NCBI GenBank assembly: GCA_028564925.1
Contig: CM053033.1
Location: 202,887,607-202,951,606 of the forward strand
DNA: 64,000 nucleotides
From: Lithobates sylvaticus
Lineage: Eukaryota > Chordata > Amphibia > Anura > Ranidae
Direction: 5' to 3'
Shown here: one piece after another, positions 33,248 through 44,381 of the stretch
How positions within the stretch are numbered: the first letter of the stretch is position 1
Layout of the letters: every line of letters starts with the position of its first letter
Notes under the pieces: generated by a model
Told to the model about the DNA's origin: nothing
Seen by the model: the letters and a program-made list of their open reading frames with translations, nothing else
The model's database searches: none
Translations under genes and position numbers: made by a program

Positions 33248-34094
33248 TAAGGACCGGAAGAATTTGCCCCCTTAATGTCCAGGCCTTTTTTTGCGATACG
33301 TCGCTTTAACTGAAAATTGCGTGGGCATGCAACGTTTTACCCAAACAAAATTGATGTCCTTTTTTCCCACAAATAGAGCTTTCTTTTGGTGGTATTTGAT
33401 CACCTCTGCAGTTTTTATAAAAAAAAAATACAAATTTCTTTATCAGTTTAGGCCAATATTTATTTTTTTACACACTTTTGGTAAAAAAAAATCGCAATAA
33501 GAGTATATTGATTGGTTTGCGCAAAAGTTATAGCATCTACAATATAGTGGATAGATTTATGGCATTTTTTTTTTTTTACTAGTAATGGTGGCGATCTGCG
33601 ATTTTTAGCAGGACTGCGACATAGCGGCCGACAGATCAGACACTTTTGACACTTTTTTGGGACCATTTACATTTATACAGCGATCAGTGCTATAAAAATG
33701 CACTGATTGCTGTATAAATGTCATGGGCAGGGAAGGGGTTAACACTAGGAGGCAATCAAGGGGTTAAATGTGTCCCCTAGGAGGTGTTTCTAACTGTGGT
33801 GGGATGGGACTGACTGGAGGAGGAGAGAGATCGCTGTTGGTGATCACTAGGAACAGCAGATCTCTCTCTACTCCCCTGTCAGAATGGGGATCTGTCTGTT
33901 TACAGATCCCCTGTTCTAGCTCTCTGTGGAGCGATCGTGGGTGGCCCAGCGAACATCGTGGCCGCCGGGCATGTGCATCGGCTCCAGCGCCACTAGCGCG
34001 TGTCGCTCTTAAAGCAGTCGACGTACACCTACGGCGATTCGCGCAGGAGAGCCAACCTGCCGCAGTATTATGACGGCAGCAGGTCCTTAAGCGG
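33248..34094. mobile_element. Family C element, copy 6, worn
   Basis: Between TTAA at 33244-33247 and 34095-34098. Reads in reverse relative to copies 3 and 5: GCGATACGTCGCTTTAACTG, AGAGCTTTCTTTTGGTGG, the TTTATACAGCGATCAGTG hairpin, CCTAGGAGG. The left end AGGACCGGAAGAATTTG is diverged. Confidence 0.72.
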
Positions 34095-34098
34095 TTAA

Positions 34099-34379
34099 AA
34101 GTGTTTTTTTTTTTTTTTTTAAAGTAGTGCTGTAGTACATGAATGAAAAAATAATTACATGGGGTGACGTCAATGGTTGCAGGGGCCACTCAATGCTTCC
34201 TTAGCAACCATTGTCAGCAGACAGTTGTAATGTTCATCCCTAATGCCTAAATGCCCTAAAAGTTTGAACAGCAAATGTTTGGTTTAAACCAACATTTGTA
34301 CCAAATACTCAATTTATCACTATAGCGGTATTAAAAAATTCAGGAAAGCCCACTATAGAGATTTGTATTTAAGACACTT
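34099..34379. other. Intronic sequence, nothing assigned
   Basis: Nothing recognised. Confidence 0.3.
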
Positions 34380-34947
34380 TGGGAAAGATTCACTAAAACT
34401 GGTGCACACAGAACGTGGTGCAGCTGTGCATAGTAACCAATCAGATTCTAACTTCAGTTTATTCAATTAGGCCCCTTTCACACTGGGGCGGTTTTCAGGC
34501 TGAAAAAACCGGCCCCATTCACTCCAGTGTGAAAGCCGGAGGGCTTTCACACTGGAGCGGTGCGCTAGCAGGACCGCAACAAAAGTCCTGCTAGCAGCAT
34601 CTTTGGAGCGGTGAAGGAGCGGTGTATTTACCGCTCCTATACCGCTCCTTCCCATTGAAATCAATGGGAAACCGCAGGGATACCGCCCGCAAACCGCCGC
34701 TGCAGCGGCGCTTTGCTGAGTTTTTTAACCCTTTTGCGGCCGCTAGCGGGGGTTAAAACCACCCCGCTAGCGGCCGCATACCGCGGGTAAAACGATGGTA
34801 AAGCAGCGCTAAATATAGCGCTGCTTTACCGTCGCCGCCCCGCACCGCCCCAGTGTGAAAGGGGCCTTAAACTTTGACAATAAAACCTAGCAGCTGATTG
34901 GTCACTATTCACAGCTGCATCAGATTCTGTGTGCAGTAAATCCTCCC
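34380..34947. mobile_element. Family R MITE split by a family D MITE
   Basis: Left part from GATTCACTAAAACTGG to CAGTTTATTCAATTA; right part from AACTTTGACAATAAAACC to GTGTGCAGTAAATC. Joined, they match the related copy at 56928-57097 (TTTACTAAAACTGG; ACCAATCAGC...; CCAGTTTTAGTAAA). The insert is at 34470-34866. Confidence 0.7.
34470..34866. mobile_element. Family D MITE, copy 3
   Basis: Ends GGCCCCTTTCACACTGGGGC and CAGTGTGAAAGGGGCC, flanked by TTA on both sides (34467-34469, 34867-34869). As it sits in a known host repeat, the 3-bp duplication can be read directly, supporting PIF/Harbinger-type insertion. Confidence 0.88.
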
Positions 34948-34965
34948 ACAATGTATTATTCTTAA

Positions 34966-35965
34966 CCACTTCAGCCCCGGACCAATTGGCAGCCAAAGGA
35001 CCAGGCCCCTTTTTGCGATTCGGCACTACGTCGTTTTAACTGACAATTGCACGGTCGTGCGACGTGGCTCCCAAACAAAATTGGCGTCCTTTTTTTCCCA
35101 CAAATAGAGCTTTCTTTTGGTGGTATTTGATCGCCCCTGCGGTTTTTATTTTTTGCGCTATAAACAAAAATAGAGCGACAATTTTGAAAAAAATGCTATA
35201 TTTTTTACTTTTTGCTATAATAAATATCCCCAAAAAATATATAAAAAAACATTTTTTTTCCTCAGTTTCGGCCGATACGTATTCTTCTACATATTTTTGG
35301 TAAAAAAAATCGCAATTAGCGATTATTGATTGGTTTGCGCAAAAGTTATAGCGTTTACAAAATAGGGGATAGTTTTATAGCATTTTTATTAATATTTTTT
35401 TTTTTTACTAGTAATGGCGGCGATCAGCGATTTTTATTGTGACTGCGACATTATGGTGGACACATCGGACATTTTTGACACATTTTTGGGACATTTGTCA
35501 TTTATATAGAATTCAGTGCTATTTAAATAGCACTGATTCCTATGTAAATGACAGTTGTAGTGAAGGGGTTAACCACTAGGGGGCGGGGATGAGTCAGTGT
35601 GACGTGTTGTGTTTATTTTACTGTAGGGGGGCGTGGCTGTACGTGTGACGTCATTGATCGGCGTTCCCGATGACAGTGAACCGCCGATCACTGACAGTCA
35701 GTGTAGGAAGCGCGGGGAGAGGTTCGTTTACACAAACCTCTCCCCGTCCTTCAGCTCCGTAACCCGATCGCGGGACACCAGCGGCGATCGGGTCCGCTGG
35801 TCCCGCGGCCGGGGTCACGGAGCTCCCGACCGGGTCGCGAGCGCGCCGCTAGCGGCGCGCGCGCGACCCACAGGCAGGCACATGCACGATCACGTACAGG
35901 TACGTGATTCTGCCTGCCCGTGCCATTTTGCCGACGTATATCGTCGTTAGGCAGTCGGGAAGCGG
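34966..35965. mobile_element. Family C element, copy 7 (complete)
   Basis: CCACTTCAGCCCCGG to GTCGGGAAGCGG between TTAA at 34962-34965 and 35966-35969. Opposite orientation to copy 5. It has all family parts, well preserved, including GCGACGTGGCTCCC and a CG-rich inverted arm near the right end. Confidence 0.85.
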
Positions 35966-36036
35966 TTAATGAATTGCAGTCTTAGGGGCTTACTTGTGAA
36001 AGATGTTCTATTTGTCTTCTCATTTAGCTTCTCTTA

Positions 36037-36462
36037 TGCCACGTACACACGGTCGGAATTCTCGTCGGAGAAAGCTCTGATGGTTTTCCCATCGGAATTC
36101 CGACGGAATTTCGCTCAAACTGTCTTGCCTACACACGGTCACACCAAATTCCGACGGTCAGTAACACAGCGGCATAAAACACGTTTGACAGCACTATAAA
36201 AGGGAAGATTAATGCTTCCGAGCATGCGTCGAATTGTTTCCGAGCATGCGTCGGAATTTTGCGTGTCGGAATAGCATACACAAGATCGGAAAATCCGATA
36301 GAAAGGTTTTCCGTCTGAAAAATTGAGAACAGGTTCTCAATCCAAAGTCCGTCGGAAATTCCGACAGAAAAAGACCGATGGGCATACACACGGTCAGAAA
36401 ATCCGTTGAAAGGCTCCCATCGGACTGTTTCCATCGGAAATTCCGACCGCGTGTATGCAGCA
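36037..36462. mobile_element. Family A MITE, copy 6
   Basis: Ends TGCCACGTACACACGGTCGG and ACCGCGTGTATGCAGCA, flanked by TTA on both sides (36034-36036, 36463-36465). Confidence 0.87.
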
Positions 36463-36465
36463 TTA

Positions 36466-36660
36466 CAGTTGCTTCCATATGGACTGCCTGGCCTCATACA
36501 TTGTTTCCCAGCTTCTGAGTGGGCAGTGTGTGATGTCAACATGCAGCAACATCAGAGGACCTCTGAATTCCCACCCAAGCTGAGTTGTCACACTGACTCA
36601 GACATCATAAGTAAAGATAAATAGGGGAAGGAAATCGAAATCCTTAATAGGTTAGACCAG
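36466..36660. other. Intronic sequence, nothing assigned
   Basis: Nothing recognised. Confidence 0.3.
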
Positions 36661-36800
36661 TGTTTCTTAAACTTTTTACCGCCGAGGAACCCCTGGCAAA
36701 AGGTTTAAGATTTCGGGGGAACCCCTAAAATAGCGTTCAGATCTACAGCTCACGGAACATTGGTGTGATTAGTGAGCTGTGATATAACAAAATTTTTTTT
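36661..36800. mobile_element. Left end of a hAT-like MITE
   Basis: Starts near CCAGTGTTTCTTAAAC and continues CGAGGAACCCCTGGCAAAAG, typical of hAT-like short repeats that begin CAGTGTTTCT. The matching right end and target duplication were not found, so this is a partial copy. Confidence 0.45.
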
Positions 36801-37649
36801 AAGAAATAGCATTAAATAATATAAATAAATATTAGAACTTACCTATTATATGTGAAACGTGCTTCCTGCTCACTCTGTGCATGACCAGCAGCGGCTGTCA
36901 ATGGCGACTGTCAAATGTATACTCTGTACAGATCAGCGGCCAGAGGCATCGATTTTCGCATGTAACTGTTCATCTGACTACAGCTTCTGACCAATCCTGG
37001 ACAGTGTGTGTCCAGGGTCAACGTTTCTATCATAGGCCTGCGCAGGCGGTGTGCCAGGTTTGCCTGGGCACACTCTAATCACTGTGTGTGGTGCTGATTC
37101 CCTCTACTGTGTTTACTATGCTTCAGTTTGTGAATGAATAAGAAGCCGCTCAGCACAGAGCACTTCCCATTCATTCAGGCCTGGTTCACACCTATATGTT
37201 ACAGTTTGCATATTCCAGGTGCATTTTGCATTTTTCTATGGAACCAAAAACCAGAAAAAAAGTCCCTGGCCCTTTCCATAAAATGCACAGATGTGAACGT
37301 GATCCATAGGAAACCATGTTAAATGGACTGTAGTGTGTTTCTGCAAAACTGAAAATGATTGTGTACAGTGATCACTTACTTACAAAGCATACCAACTTGC
37401 AGTGCTTGGAAAGGACTGCCAAAAAAATTAAATAGCTACCGGTAATTCAATTTTAAATATGGATAGCTCTGGGTTTGTACAGACGCGGAAGCATAACAAT
37501 ATTATTCTGCCCACCGAGATCTCATATCTAATTTATACTAGTAATAATGTGCTGGTAACATTCCTGCAATGAAGATTAACACATTATATCACATTGCAGA
37601 GCACTGCATAACACACAGAGACCCCGGCCTCCACTATCTTTAGGAGCAT
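36801..37649. other. Unassigned; worn family D-like stretch near 37180-37345
   Basis: CAGGCCTGGTTCACACCTAT at 37178-37197 resembles a family D left end, and 'GCATTTTGCATTTTTCTATGG' resembles the fold-back at 7774, but a clean right end is missing. Nothing else is supported. Confidence 0.4.
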
Positions 37650-37968
37650 GTAAAATAATGGGGGTTATGAGACTTTAAATCGGAAATTCCACCCAAAAGT
37701 GGAACTTCCACTCATTTGTTTCCTCTCCCCTTCCGGTGCCAAAATTGGCACCTTTCGGGGGGAGGGGGAACAAGATACCTGTCTTTTACAGGTATCCTGT
37801 TCCCACTTCCGGTAGTCCGAGCTGCTGCCCGTGACATCACCGCGGGGCTCCCTCCTCCTCCCTCCTTTACTGTCGCCGGGTCAGTAGGAGAGAGGAGCGG
37901 GGCCTCGCGCATGCGCAGGGGGGTTCCCAGGGTGAAGCCGTAAGGCTACACTGCCGGGTACCCTAAGG
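37650..37968. repeat. Interspersed repeat with CCACCCAAAAGTGGAACTTCC core
   Basis: Contains the short hairpin CCACCCAAAAGTGG, the inverted pair GGTGCCAAAATTGGCACC, and the pair GATACCTGTCTTTTACAGGTATC. This composition is typical of frog interspersed repeats, but I cannot define the ends. Confidence 0.4.
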
Positions 37969-37970
37969 CC

Positions 37971-39300
37971 GCGTACACATGAGCAAACTTTCCCGCGGGA
38001 ATGTCCACCGGACTAGAGTCCGCCGGACATTCCGCCCGTGTGTGGGCTCCGGCGGACTTTTTCCTCCCAAAAGTCTGGCGGACTAAGTTTTAAGTTCAGA
38101 CTTAAAATTGTCCGCTGGACTCGGCAATCCCGCCATCTGTGTGCTAGTCCGCGGGACTTTTGAAATTAACGGACTTGCCTCGCACACGGAGGAAAGTCCG
38201 TTCATTTAGAATGTGACTCTAGGTAGACGGGACTAGCGAAGGCAGTGAATGCCGCCACGCTAGCCCCGTCACCTGGTATGGATTTAATTAATAAATTGTA
38301 CTTGATTGAACTCCCATCACATGACATTAGAGTTGCCATCATCCCCAAGAATAGTGAAATTCAAAAACCTCTCAGAGTAGGATTTTTAAGGCAACAAAAA
38401 TAAATTTGTATAAAAATATAAAGATTTATTATATGAAAAAAACAATAACAATATTGTTTTTTTCATATAATAAATCTTTATATTTTTATACAAATTTATT
38501 TTTGTTGCCTTAAAAATCCTACTCTGAGAGGTTTTTGAATTTTGGCATGGATTTAAAGGGGAATCCCTACGCCGAAAAAAACGGCGTGGGGGTCCCCCCC
38601 AAATCCATCTCAGACCCTTATCCGAGCACGCAGCCCGGCCGGTCAGGAAAGGGGGTGGGACTGCGGCCCCCCCACCCCAAAGCACCTTGTCCCCGTGTTG
38701 ATGAGGACAAGGGCCTCTTCCCGACAACCCTGGCCGTTGGTTGTCGGGGTCTGCGGGCAGGGGGCTTATCGGAATCCGGGAGCCCCCTTTAATAAGGGGC
38801 CCCCAGATACCTGCCCCCCACCCTATGTGAATGAGTATGGGGTACGATGTACCCCTACCCATTCACCTAAGGAAAAAAGTGTAAATAAAAAAACGACACA
38901 ATTTTTTAAAATATTTTATTGCACAGCTCCGGGGGTCTTCTTCCGTCTTGGGGGGTCTTCCCGCCGGACTCCTCTGCTATCTTCTGCTCTTTTACCTAGC
39001 TCTTTCACGAGCGGAGGAGCCCGGCTTTCTCCTTCGTCGCCGCCGTTGTCGTCTGGGGGTCTCGTTCCGCCTTCGGGGGTCTTGTCCCGCTCTTCTGTTC
39101 TTCTTGCTGCTGTCGTCGTCTTCTGCGTCTTCTTCTTCTTCCGATGTTGACTCGTCGCTCTCTCTGGCCGGAATGGCAGAGACACGCGGTGTTGTGACTT
39201 ATATAGGGACAAGGGGCGGGGCCACCGACTCATGTCACATGGTGGTGTCAAAATTAGCAGAAAGAGCCCAAAGGGTGGCGCCTGACAATTGAACTTCCTC
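37971..39300. mobile_element. Possible long non-autonomous element (GGCCGCGTACACATGAG end)
   Basis: The left end TAAGGCCGCGTACACATGAG resembles family A. It then has paired motifs GTCCGCCGGAC and GTCCGCGGGAC, a 185-bp palindrome, a GC-rich block (CCGAAAAAAACGGCG), and a tail with AGAGCCCAAAGGGTGGCGCC that is also seen at 62050. No mirror right end was found, so unity of this stretch is a guess. Confidence 0.35.
38354..38542. repeat. Near-perfect ~185-bp A/T-rich palindrome
   Basis: The arm AAATTCAAAAACCTCTCAGA... is mirrored by ...TCTGAGAGGTTTTTGAATTT, with the centre near AACAATATTGTT at about 38452. Only a short 6-base asymmetry at the apex and one or two edge differences are seen. As RNA it would form a hairpin of about 90 bp. 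Confidence 0.85.
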
Positions 39301-39734
39301 TTTTTCGGGTGTGTAAACATGCACTGCCTTCACATCTGTAACACAGAACCATAAAATCTGCATCTATACATGTGATAAAATGAGTACATGTGATAAACAC
39401 ACTTCCGAATTTATATGCGTTTATACACGTGTACATGCGTAAGCATGTAAGTAATAACATCCAAACAAGGGTGAGGAATTTATGCATTTATCTGCGTATG
39501 CATCAGTACCCGTTTATATACAAGTACCTTACTGATCATTAAGCAGGAACTTTTCTGCTAGCAAAAACATGACTTCTCTCTACGGCAGATATGCAATACA
39601 GCCTGGTCACCTCTGTGCACACATTGCAGCACAACTGATTGGGTCCTTGTGCTGTCCTTCCCTCTTCCAGTCAGAGTGCTGCTACAGAGTGAATGACAGG
39701 CCAAACCAAATCTAGAAATATGTATGCTAGTTGC
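39301..39734. other. Intronic sequence, nothing assigned
   Basis: Nothing recognised. Confidence 0.35.
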
Positions 39735-40330
39735 ATTTATTTATTAATTACAGGTATTTATTTAGTGCTGTGAATTTATGCAGATTTATTTACAACATAT
39801 ATTGTACATTACCATACCCCCCAACATTGTTAGATGGGAATGAGGGACACCGACTAGCAAACGTATGTAGGCATAGGATACGCCCCCCTGCCACACCCCC
39901 TTCAAGGAGAATCAACCAAAACAAAAGGTTAATTAAATCCACAAAAGCTTTTTTTACCACTACTATTCCTTTATATTGGCTTTTCAAATTTACAAATGCA
40001 GCAATTTAGAATTTGGATGAAAGGTTTAGCGCTGGGAAATACTTATTGATAGATAAAAAGTGCATTTTATATACAACTATATAGATTAGATCAAAATGAG
40101 GGACAAATGAGGAGGAAAGAGGGACAGAGGGACACTGCTCCAAATCAGGGACAGTCACTCGAAATCAGGGACAGTTGGGAGGATGGATTACATCAGTCCT
40201 TGCTTTCATGGAGCTTACAATGTAAGGTCCCTAACTCACATTCATACATACACATACTAGGGACAATTTAGACAGGAGCCAATTAACTTACCAACATGTT
40301 TTTGGAGCTCTTTATTTTTTAATAATGAAT
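39735..40330. repeat. LINE-like 3' tail split by a family G MITE
   Basis: Left part 'TATTTATTTAGTGCTGTGAA'; right part 'CATGGAGCTTACAATGTAAGG' and 'AGACAGGAGCCAATTAACTT', which I know as a common LINE-tail-like repeat in frogs. They are separated by family G copy 3. Confidence 0.5.
39813..40185. mobile_element. Family G MITE, copy 3
   Basis: Ends CATACCCCCCAACATTG and CAGTTGGGAGGATG. The interior aligns with the copies at 26876 and 27496. Confidence 0.7.
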
Positions 40331-40588
40331 GCAAAACTGCAGGAATTTGTGTTTTTTATATGAGTTTTGGCAATGTATAAATGATGGAAAATTTTTGAGG
40401 GTCTGGTTCCCAACCCAGACCACCAAGAGAAAGGGAGCTAGTGGACTATTGCGGTACGTGGTACGAGAATTTAATCAAAATTTAAACAGATATAAAAATC
40501 ATACAGAGTTTATTATGAACAAAAAGAAGAAAAATGGACATCAACACAACATATATACTAGAAACGGTACATATAGTGGATGATTTCA

Positions 40589-40633
40589 ATATTTCAACTA
40601 GTTTCGCCACATTGTGGCTTCTTCAGGAAATAT
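40589..40633 (-). ncRNA. Hammerhead-ribozyme-like motif (c)
   Basis: Minus strand: stem I ATATTTC/GAAATAT (7 bp), core CTGAAGA, extra A, stem II GCCAC with loop AAT and GTGGC, GAAA, palindrome ACTAGT, then T as the expected cleavage base. It is the inverted-arm twin of motif d and differs from it by one loop base. Confidence 0.6.
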
Positions 40634-41349
40634 GCATCTGGAAAACAAATTTACAGATATATAGTATCATGAAGATTTACAATATTGTAAACATGCATTA
40701 AAGCACTTGATGTACATGGGAAAACGTTGAGTAAGTAAATGTACAATCGATCTCTTACCCAGCCTGAGTACCTTCGGACACTGGCAGGCAAACCAGAGGC
40801 AGTATCTCCTCACTACCCAGTCTATCACTGCACCCCCAGTATTGATAATACACTGGGTTTTGGTTGCTGTGTGTTGTGTTTGCAGCTGTGGTAATTTCTC
40901 TTCCACACTCACCATGGTTTCACGGATACACAATCCCCCTCCCTCCTGGTCATTCATCCTATCCTCCTCCTCCCCCCCTCCCCCCCCCGCTATTCAGGGG
41001 AGGGGGTGCATGCTCTGTAGTCTCTCTATATCGATGAGACTTCTACACCTTTTTTAATATAGGTGTCATGAGGGTCTTGACATTGGTGACGGTGTATACT
41101 TAAAACATTGGCCAGATCTTGGCGAATGTATATATATAGATAGATCTTTATTCATTATAACTCTTCACTATCTCTACCATTTCGGTACCTAGACTTTACC
41201 CGTTTGCCTAGCTGAGACCTCTCCCCCAATCGCCACGGGAGATACTGCCTCTGGTTTGCCTGCTAGTGTCCGAAGGTACTCGGGCTGGGTAAGAGATCGA
41301 TTGTACATTTACTTACTCTACATTTTCCCATGTACATCAAGTGCTTTAA

Positions 41350-42184
41350 CCGCTTCCCGACCGGCGCACAACGATATACGTCGACAGAATTGCACGGACA
41401 GGCATAAGGGCGTATAGAGATGCGGAAATAAACAGCGTCCCCTGCCTAGCAACTAGTGACGCCGATCTCTGCTCCCTGTGATTGGACCAGAGATCAGCAT
41501 TCACTAGCTGACAGCCACGCCCCCCCCCCACAGTAAGAAACACACCCCTAGGCACACTTAACCCCTACACTGCCCCCTAGTGGTTAACCCCTTCACTGCC
41601 AGTGTCATTTATACAGGAATCAATGCATTTAAATAGCATTGATTGCTGTATAAATGACAATGGTCCCAAAAATGTGTCAAAAATGTCCGATGTGTCCGCC
41701 ATAATGTCGCAGTCACAATAAAAATCACTGATCGCCATTACTAATAAAAAAAAAATTATTAATAAAAATGCTATAAAACTTTCCCCTATCTTGTAAACGC
41801 TATAACTTCTGTGCAAACCAATCAATAATCGCTTATTGCGATTTTTTTTACCAAAAATATGTAGAAGAATACGTATCGGCCTAAACTGAGGAAAAAAATA
41901 GTTTTTTATATATTTTTGGGGGATATTTATTATAGCAAAAAATAAAAAAGAATGCGTTTTTTTTCAAAATTGTCGCTCTTTTTGGTTTATAGCGCAAAAA
42001 ATAAAAACCGCAGGGGCGATCAAATACCACCAAAAGAAAGCTATATTTGTGGGAAAAAAAGGACGTCAAGTTTGTTTGGGAGCCACGTCGCACGACCGCG
42101 CAATTGTCAGTTAAAGCGACGCAGTGCCGAATCGCAAAAAGGGGCCTGGTCCTTTGGCTGCAAATTGGTCCGGTCTGAAAGTGG
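41350..42184. mobile_element. Family C element, copy 8, in the right arm of element iii
   Basis: CCGCTTCCCGACCGG to GGTCTGAAAGTGG between TTAA at 41346-41349 and 42185-42188. The opposite arm has the unoccupied site ATGCATTAAAGCAC (40694-40707) with a single TTAA, which shows that TTAA is the duplicated target. Interior parts as in copy 5. Confidence 0.9.
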
Positions 42185-42252
42185 TTAATGCATGTTTACA
42201 ATATTGTAAATCTTCATGATACTATATATCTGTAAATTTGTTTTCCAGCTGC

Positions 42253-42297
42253 ATATTTCCTGAAGAAGCCACGATGTGGCGAAACTAGTTGAAATAT
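42253..42297 (+). ncRNA. Hammerhead-ribozyme-like motif (d)
   Basis: Stem I ATATTTC (42253-42259) pairs with GAAATAT (42291-42297); core CTGAAGA 42260-42266; extra A; stem II GCCAC, loop GAT, GTGGC; GAAA; palindrome ACTAGT; T. It has the longest and cleanest stem I in the set. In the expected fold, cleavage would fall just before GAAATAT. Confidence 0.62.
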
Positions 42298-42576
42298 TAA
42301 AATCATCCACTATATGTACCGTTTTTAGTATATATGTTGTGTTGATGTCCATTTTTCTTCTTTTTGTTCATAATAAACTCTGTATGATTTTTATATCTGT
42401 TTAAATTTTGATTAAATTCTCGTACCGCAATAGTCCACTAGCTCCCTTTTTCTTGGTGGTCTGGGTTGGGAACCAGACCCTCAAACAATTTTCCATTTAA
42501 TTTTGGGTGATGGTACAGTTTCTATAATAATATTTTTGTTGTATCCGGTAAGGCCCCACGCCCTTTTCAAATGATG

Positions 42577-43005
42577 ACAGGGAAATATAAATATAAATAT
42601 GGTTTACATGGTGAATGCCGTGTTCAGACTGGTTGGCATCCCACTGCGAAATGCTGCGTATTCCCAACATTTTGGCGCTTACCGCGCAATAAATAATTAA
42701 GTTTAGCAATTTAAGTTAAAATCAATACATTGTCTACAGACATTTACTTATTCACTTTAAATAATTGACCTTCTTAAAGAGACATTGTCAAGGGGTGTGT
42801 ATCATTAATAGAGTGTAAAAAGCAGGGTTCCATTTATGGGGGAGTATGTGACCTCACCTAGGTGACAGTGCTCAGGCCTCAGCAGCCAATCACTGTCATG
42901 TTGCAGGGGCCATGGCGTCTTCCCATTGTCTAAGCTCCAAAACCAATCAACGCTGGAGCTTAGACAGGAAGGGAAGCTGCATTGAGAAAACATACAGTAG
43001 CTGGG
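42577..43005. other. Intronic sequence, nothing assigned
   Basis: Short pair AGCTCCAAAACCAATC...GGAGCTTAGACA near 42932-42965. No supported gene or element. Confidence 0.35.
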
Positions 43006-43008
43006 TAA

Positions 43009-43208
43009 AGCCTAGTACATACAGGCCGAATAATGTGTGGCATCGGCTGGTTCAATAGAAACCGGCCGACATTTGGCCCGTGTGTATGGCAGCGAGTTCG
43101 ACAGAAACCAGCTGTTCCGACGAAAAAAGTTCTGCCGACAGCCGATCAGCATCCAACCAGAGTGTTCTGTCGGGTTGAATGGAAAAAAACGAATAGTATG
43201 TACCAGAC
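43009..43208. mobile_element. Short Harbinger-like MITE (AGTACATAC ends)
   Basis: CCTAGTACATACAGGCCG on the left and AGTATGTACCAGACT on the right are worn inverted ends, with TAA before and TTA after. 'CCCGTGTGTATGGCAGCG' inside resembles the family A terminal motif. Confidence 0.55.
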
Positions 43209-43211
43209 TTA

Positions 43212-43541
43212 TGTATACATATCCGGAGGAAGGGTGGGGGGAGGGCTATAGGACAACACTGTCACTTTGCCCTCAATGGGCATAGCAGCAGTGTATGTTT
43301 AAAGGACATCTCCAGTCAAAGCAGAGTAAAGAAAGCACATACAGGTTTGTTTTTAGCTGCTAAAAGATTTATAAAGGAAGGCCTATAGACTTGATGCACG
43401 CGCGCTTTTTATTCTATGACAGTATAATGCCCAAGGAAGGTCATTGTATTTTTCAGATGTCTGCAACTGTTGACCTGCTTGGTGAACTCTACCCTATGAG
43501 TTGTCTCCATCCTGTCTCCATCCTGTCTCCATCCTGCAAAC
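43212..43541. other. Unassigned, short tandem of CTGTCTCCATC
   Basis: Three units of 'CCTGTCTCCAT' lie at 43505-43535. Otherwise nothing. Confidence 0.45.
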
Positions 43542-43549
43542 TTACCTAA

Positions 43550-44381
43550 TAGACATGTGCAATTCGTTTTGTTTTAATTTGTTTTCCGTTAAAGTTCGTT
43601 ATATTCGTTCATTCGTTATCGTACGAATGAACGAATGATTCGCTAAAAATTTTAACGAATTATCGAATCGAACGAATATGAAAAACAACGAAAATCCGAA
43701 ATAACCAAATTAGAAACAACGAAACTACGAAAGAAGAAAATCCGAAAAACGAAAACAGGAACAACGAAAATCAAAATGAACGAAAAAATTTGTACATTCA
43801 TAACTTTTTTTTTTTTTTGTTGAATTGGTAATTTTCTGTGTCCCTTACAATGGCGGTGCTTAACGTGCTTCGAATGGATTGAACGAAAAAATTCGTACAT
43901 TCGTAACTTTTTTTTTTTTTTTTTTTGCGATTCGTAATTTTCCGTGTCTCTTACAATGGCGCTGCTTAACGTGCTTTGAATGGATTGAACGAAAAAATTC
44001 GTACATTCATAACTTTTTTTTTCGATTCGTAATTTTCCGTGTCTCTTACAATGTAATAATAGCATACACATTACATAAAATTATGAATTATGCTCCGATT
44101 ACGAATCTACGAAAAACAATATTACGAAAGTACGAATAAATCAATCTTACGAAAGTACGAATGTAACTAAATCTACAAAAATAAGAATGCGTCCAAATTT
44201 CGAATAAACGAAAATTAAACTAACGGAAAAACGAATCAACGAAAAAATAACTCTTACAAAAATACGAATCGTTACGAATACGAACACCGACGACTTACGA
44301 AATTACGAATCGTTATGAATCAACGGAAACGAACAGAAACGAAACGAAACTAAACAATTTTTTCTATTGTGCACATGTCGA
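43550..44381 (-). mobile_element. hAT-like TTCG-rich element, copy 3
   Basis: The ends TAGACATGTGCAATTCG and TGTGCACATGTCGA are flanked by the perfect 8-bp duplication TTACCTAA (43542-43549, 44382-44389). Orientation is opposite to copies 1 and 2. It contains about two and a half of the ~98-bp units (AATGGCGCTGCTTAACGTGC). Confidence 0.88.

Larger units (their letters stand above)
40387..42568 (+). mobile_element. Penelope-like / inverted-arm retroelement (iii)
   Basis: Left inverted arm 40387-40809, loop 40810-41238, right arm 41239 to about 42499 interrupted by a family C element (41350-42184), and a 69-base 3' tail. With the insert removed both arms are about 422 bases and near-identical. 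Each arm carries one hammerhead-like motif, giving one on each strand. AATAAA occurs 80 bases after the motif. A possible 8-bp duplication AAATGATG flanks it (40379-40386, 42569-42576). No protein-coding part remains. Confidence 0.65.

Noticed and set aside
38386-39320. Several 85-158-codon frames rich in Pro, Gly and Arg
   Set aside because: Compositional frames in a GC-rich repeat, overlapping on both strands.
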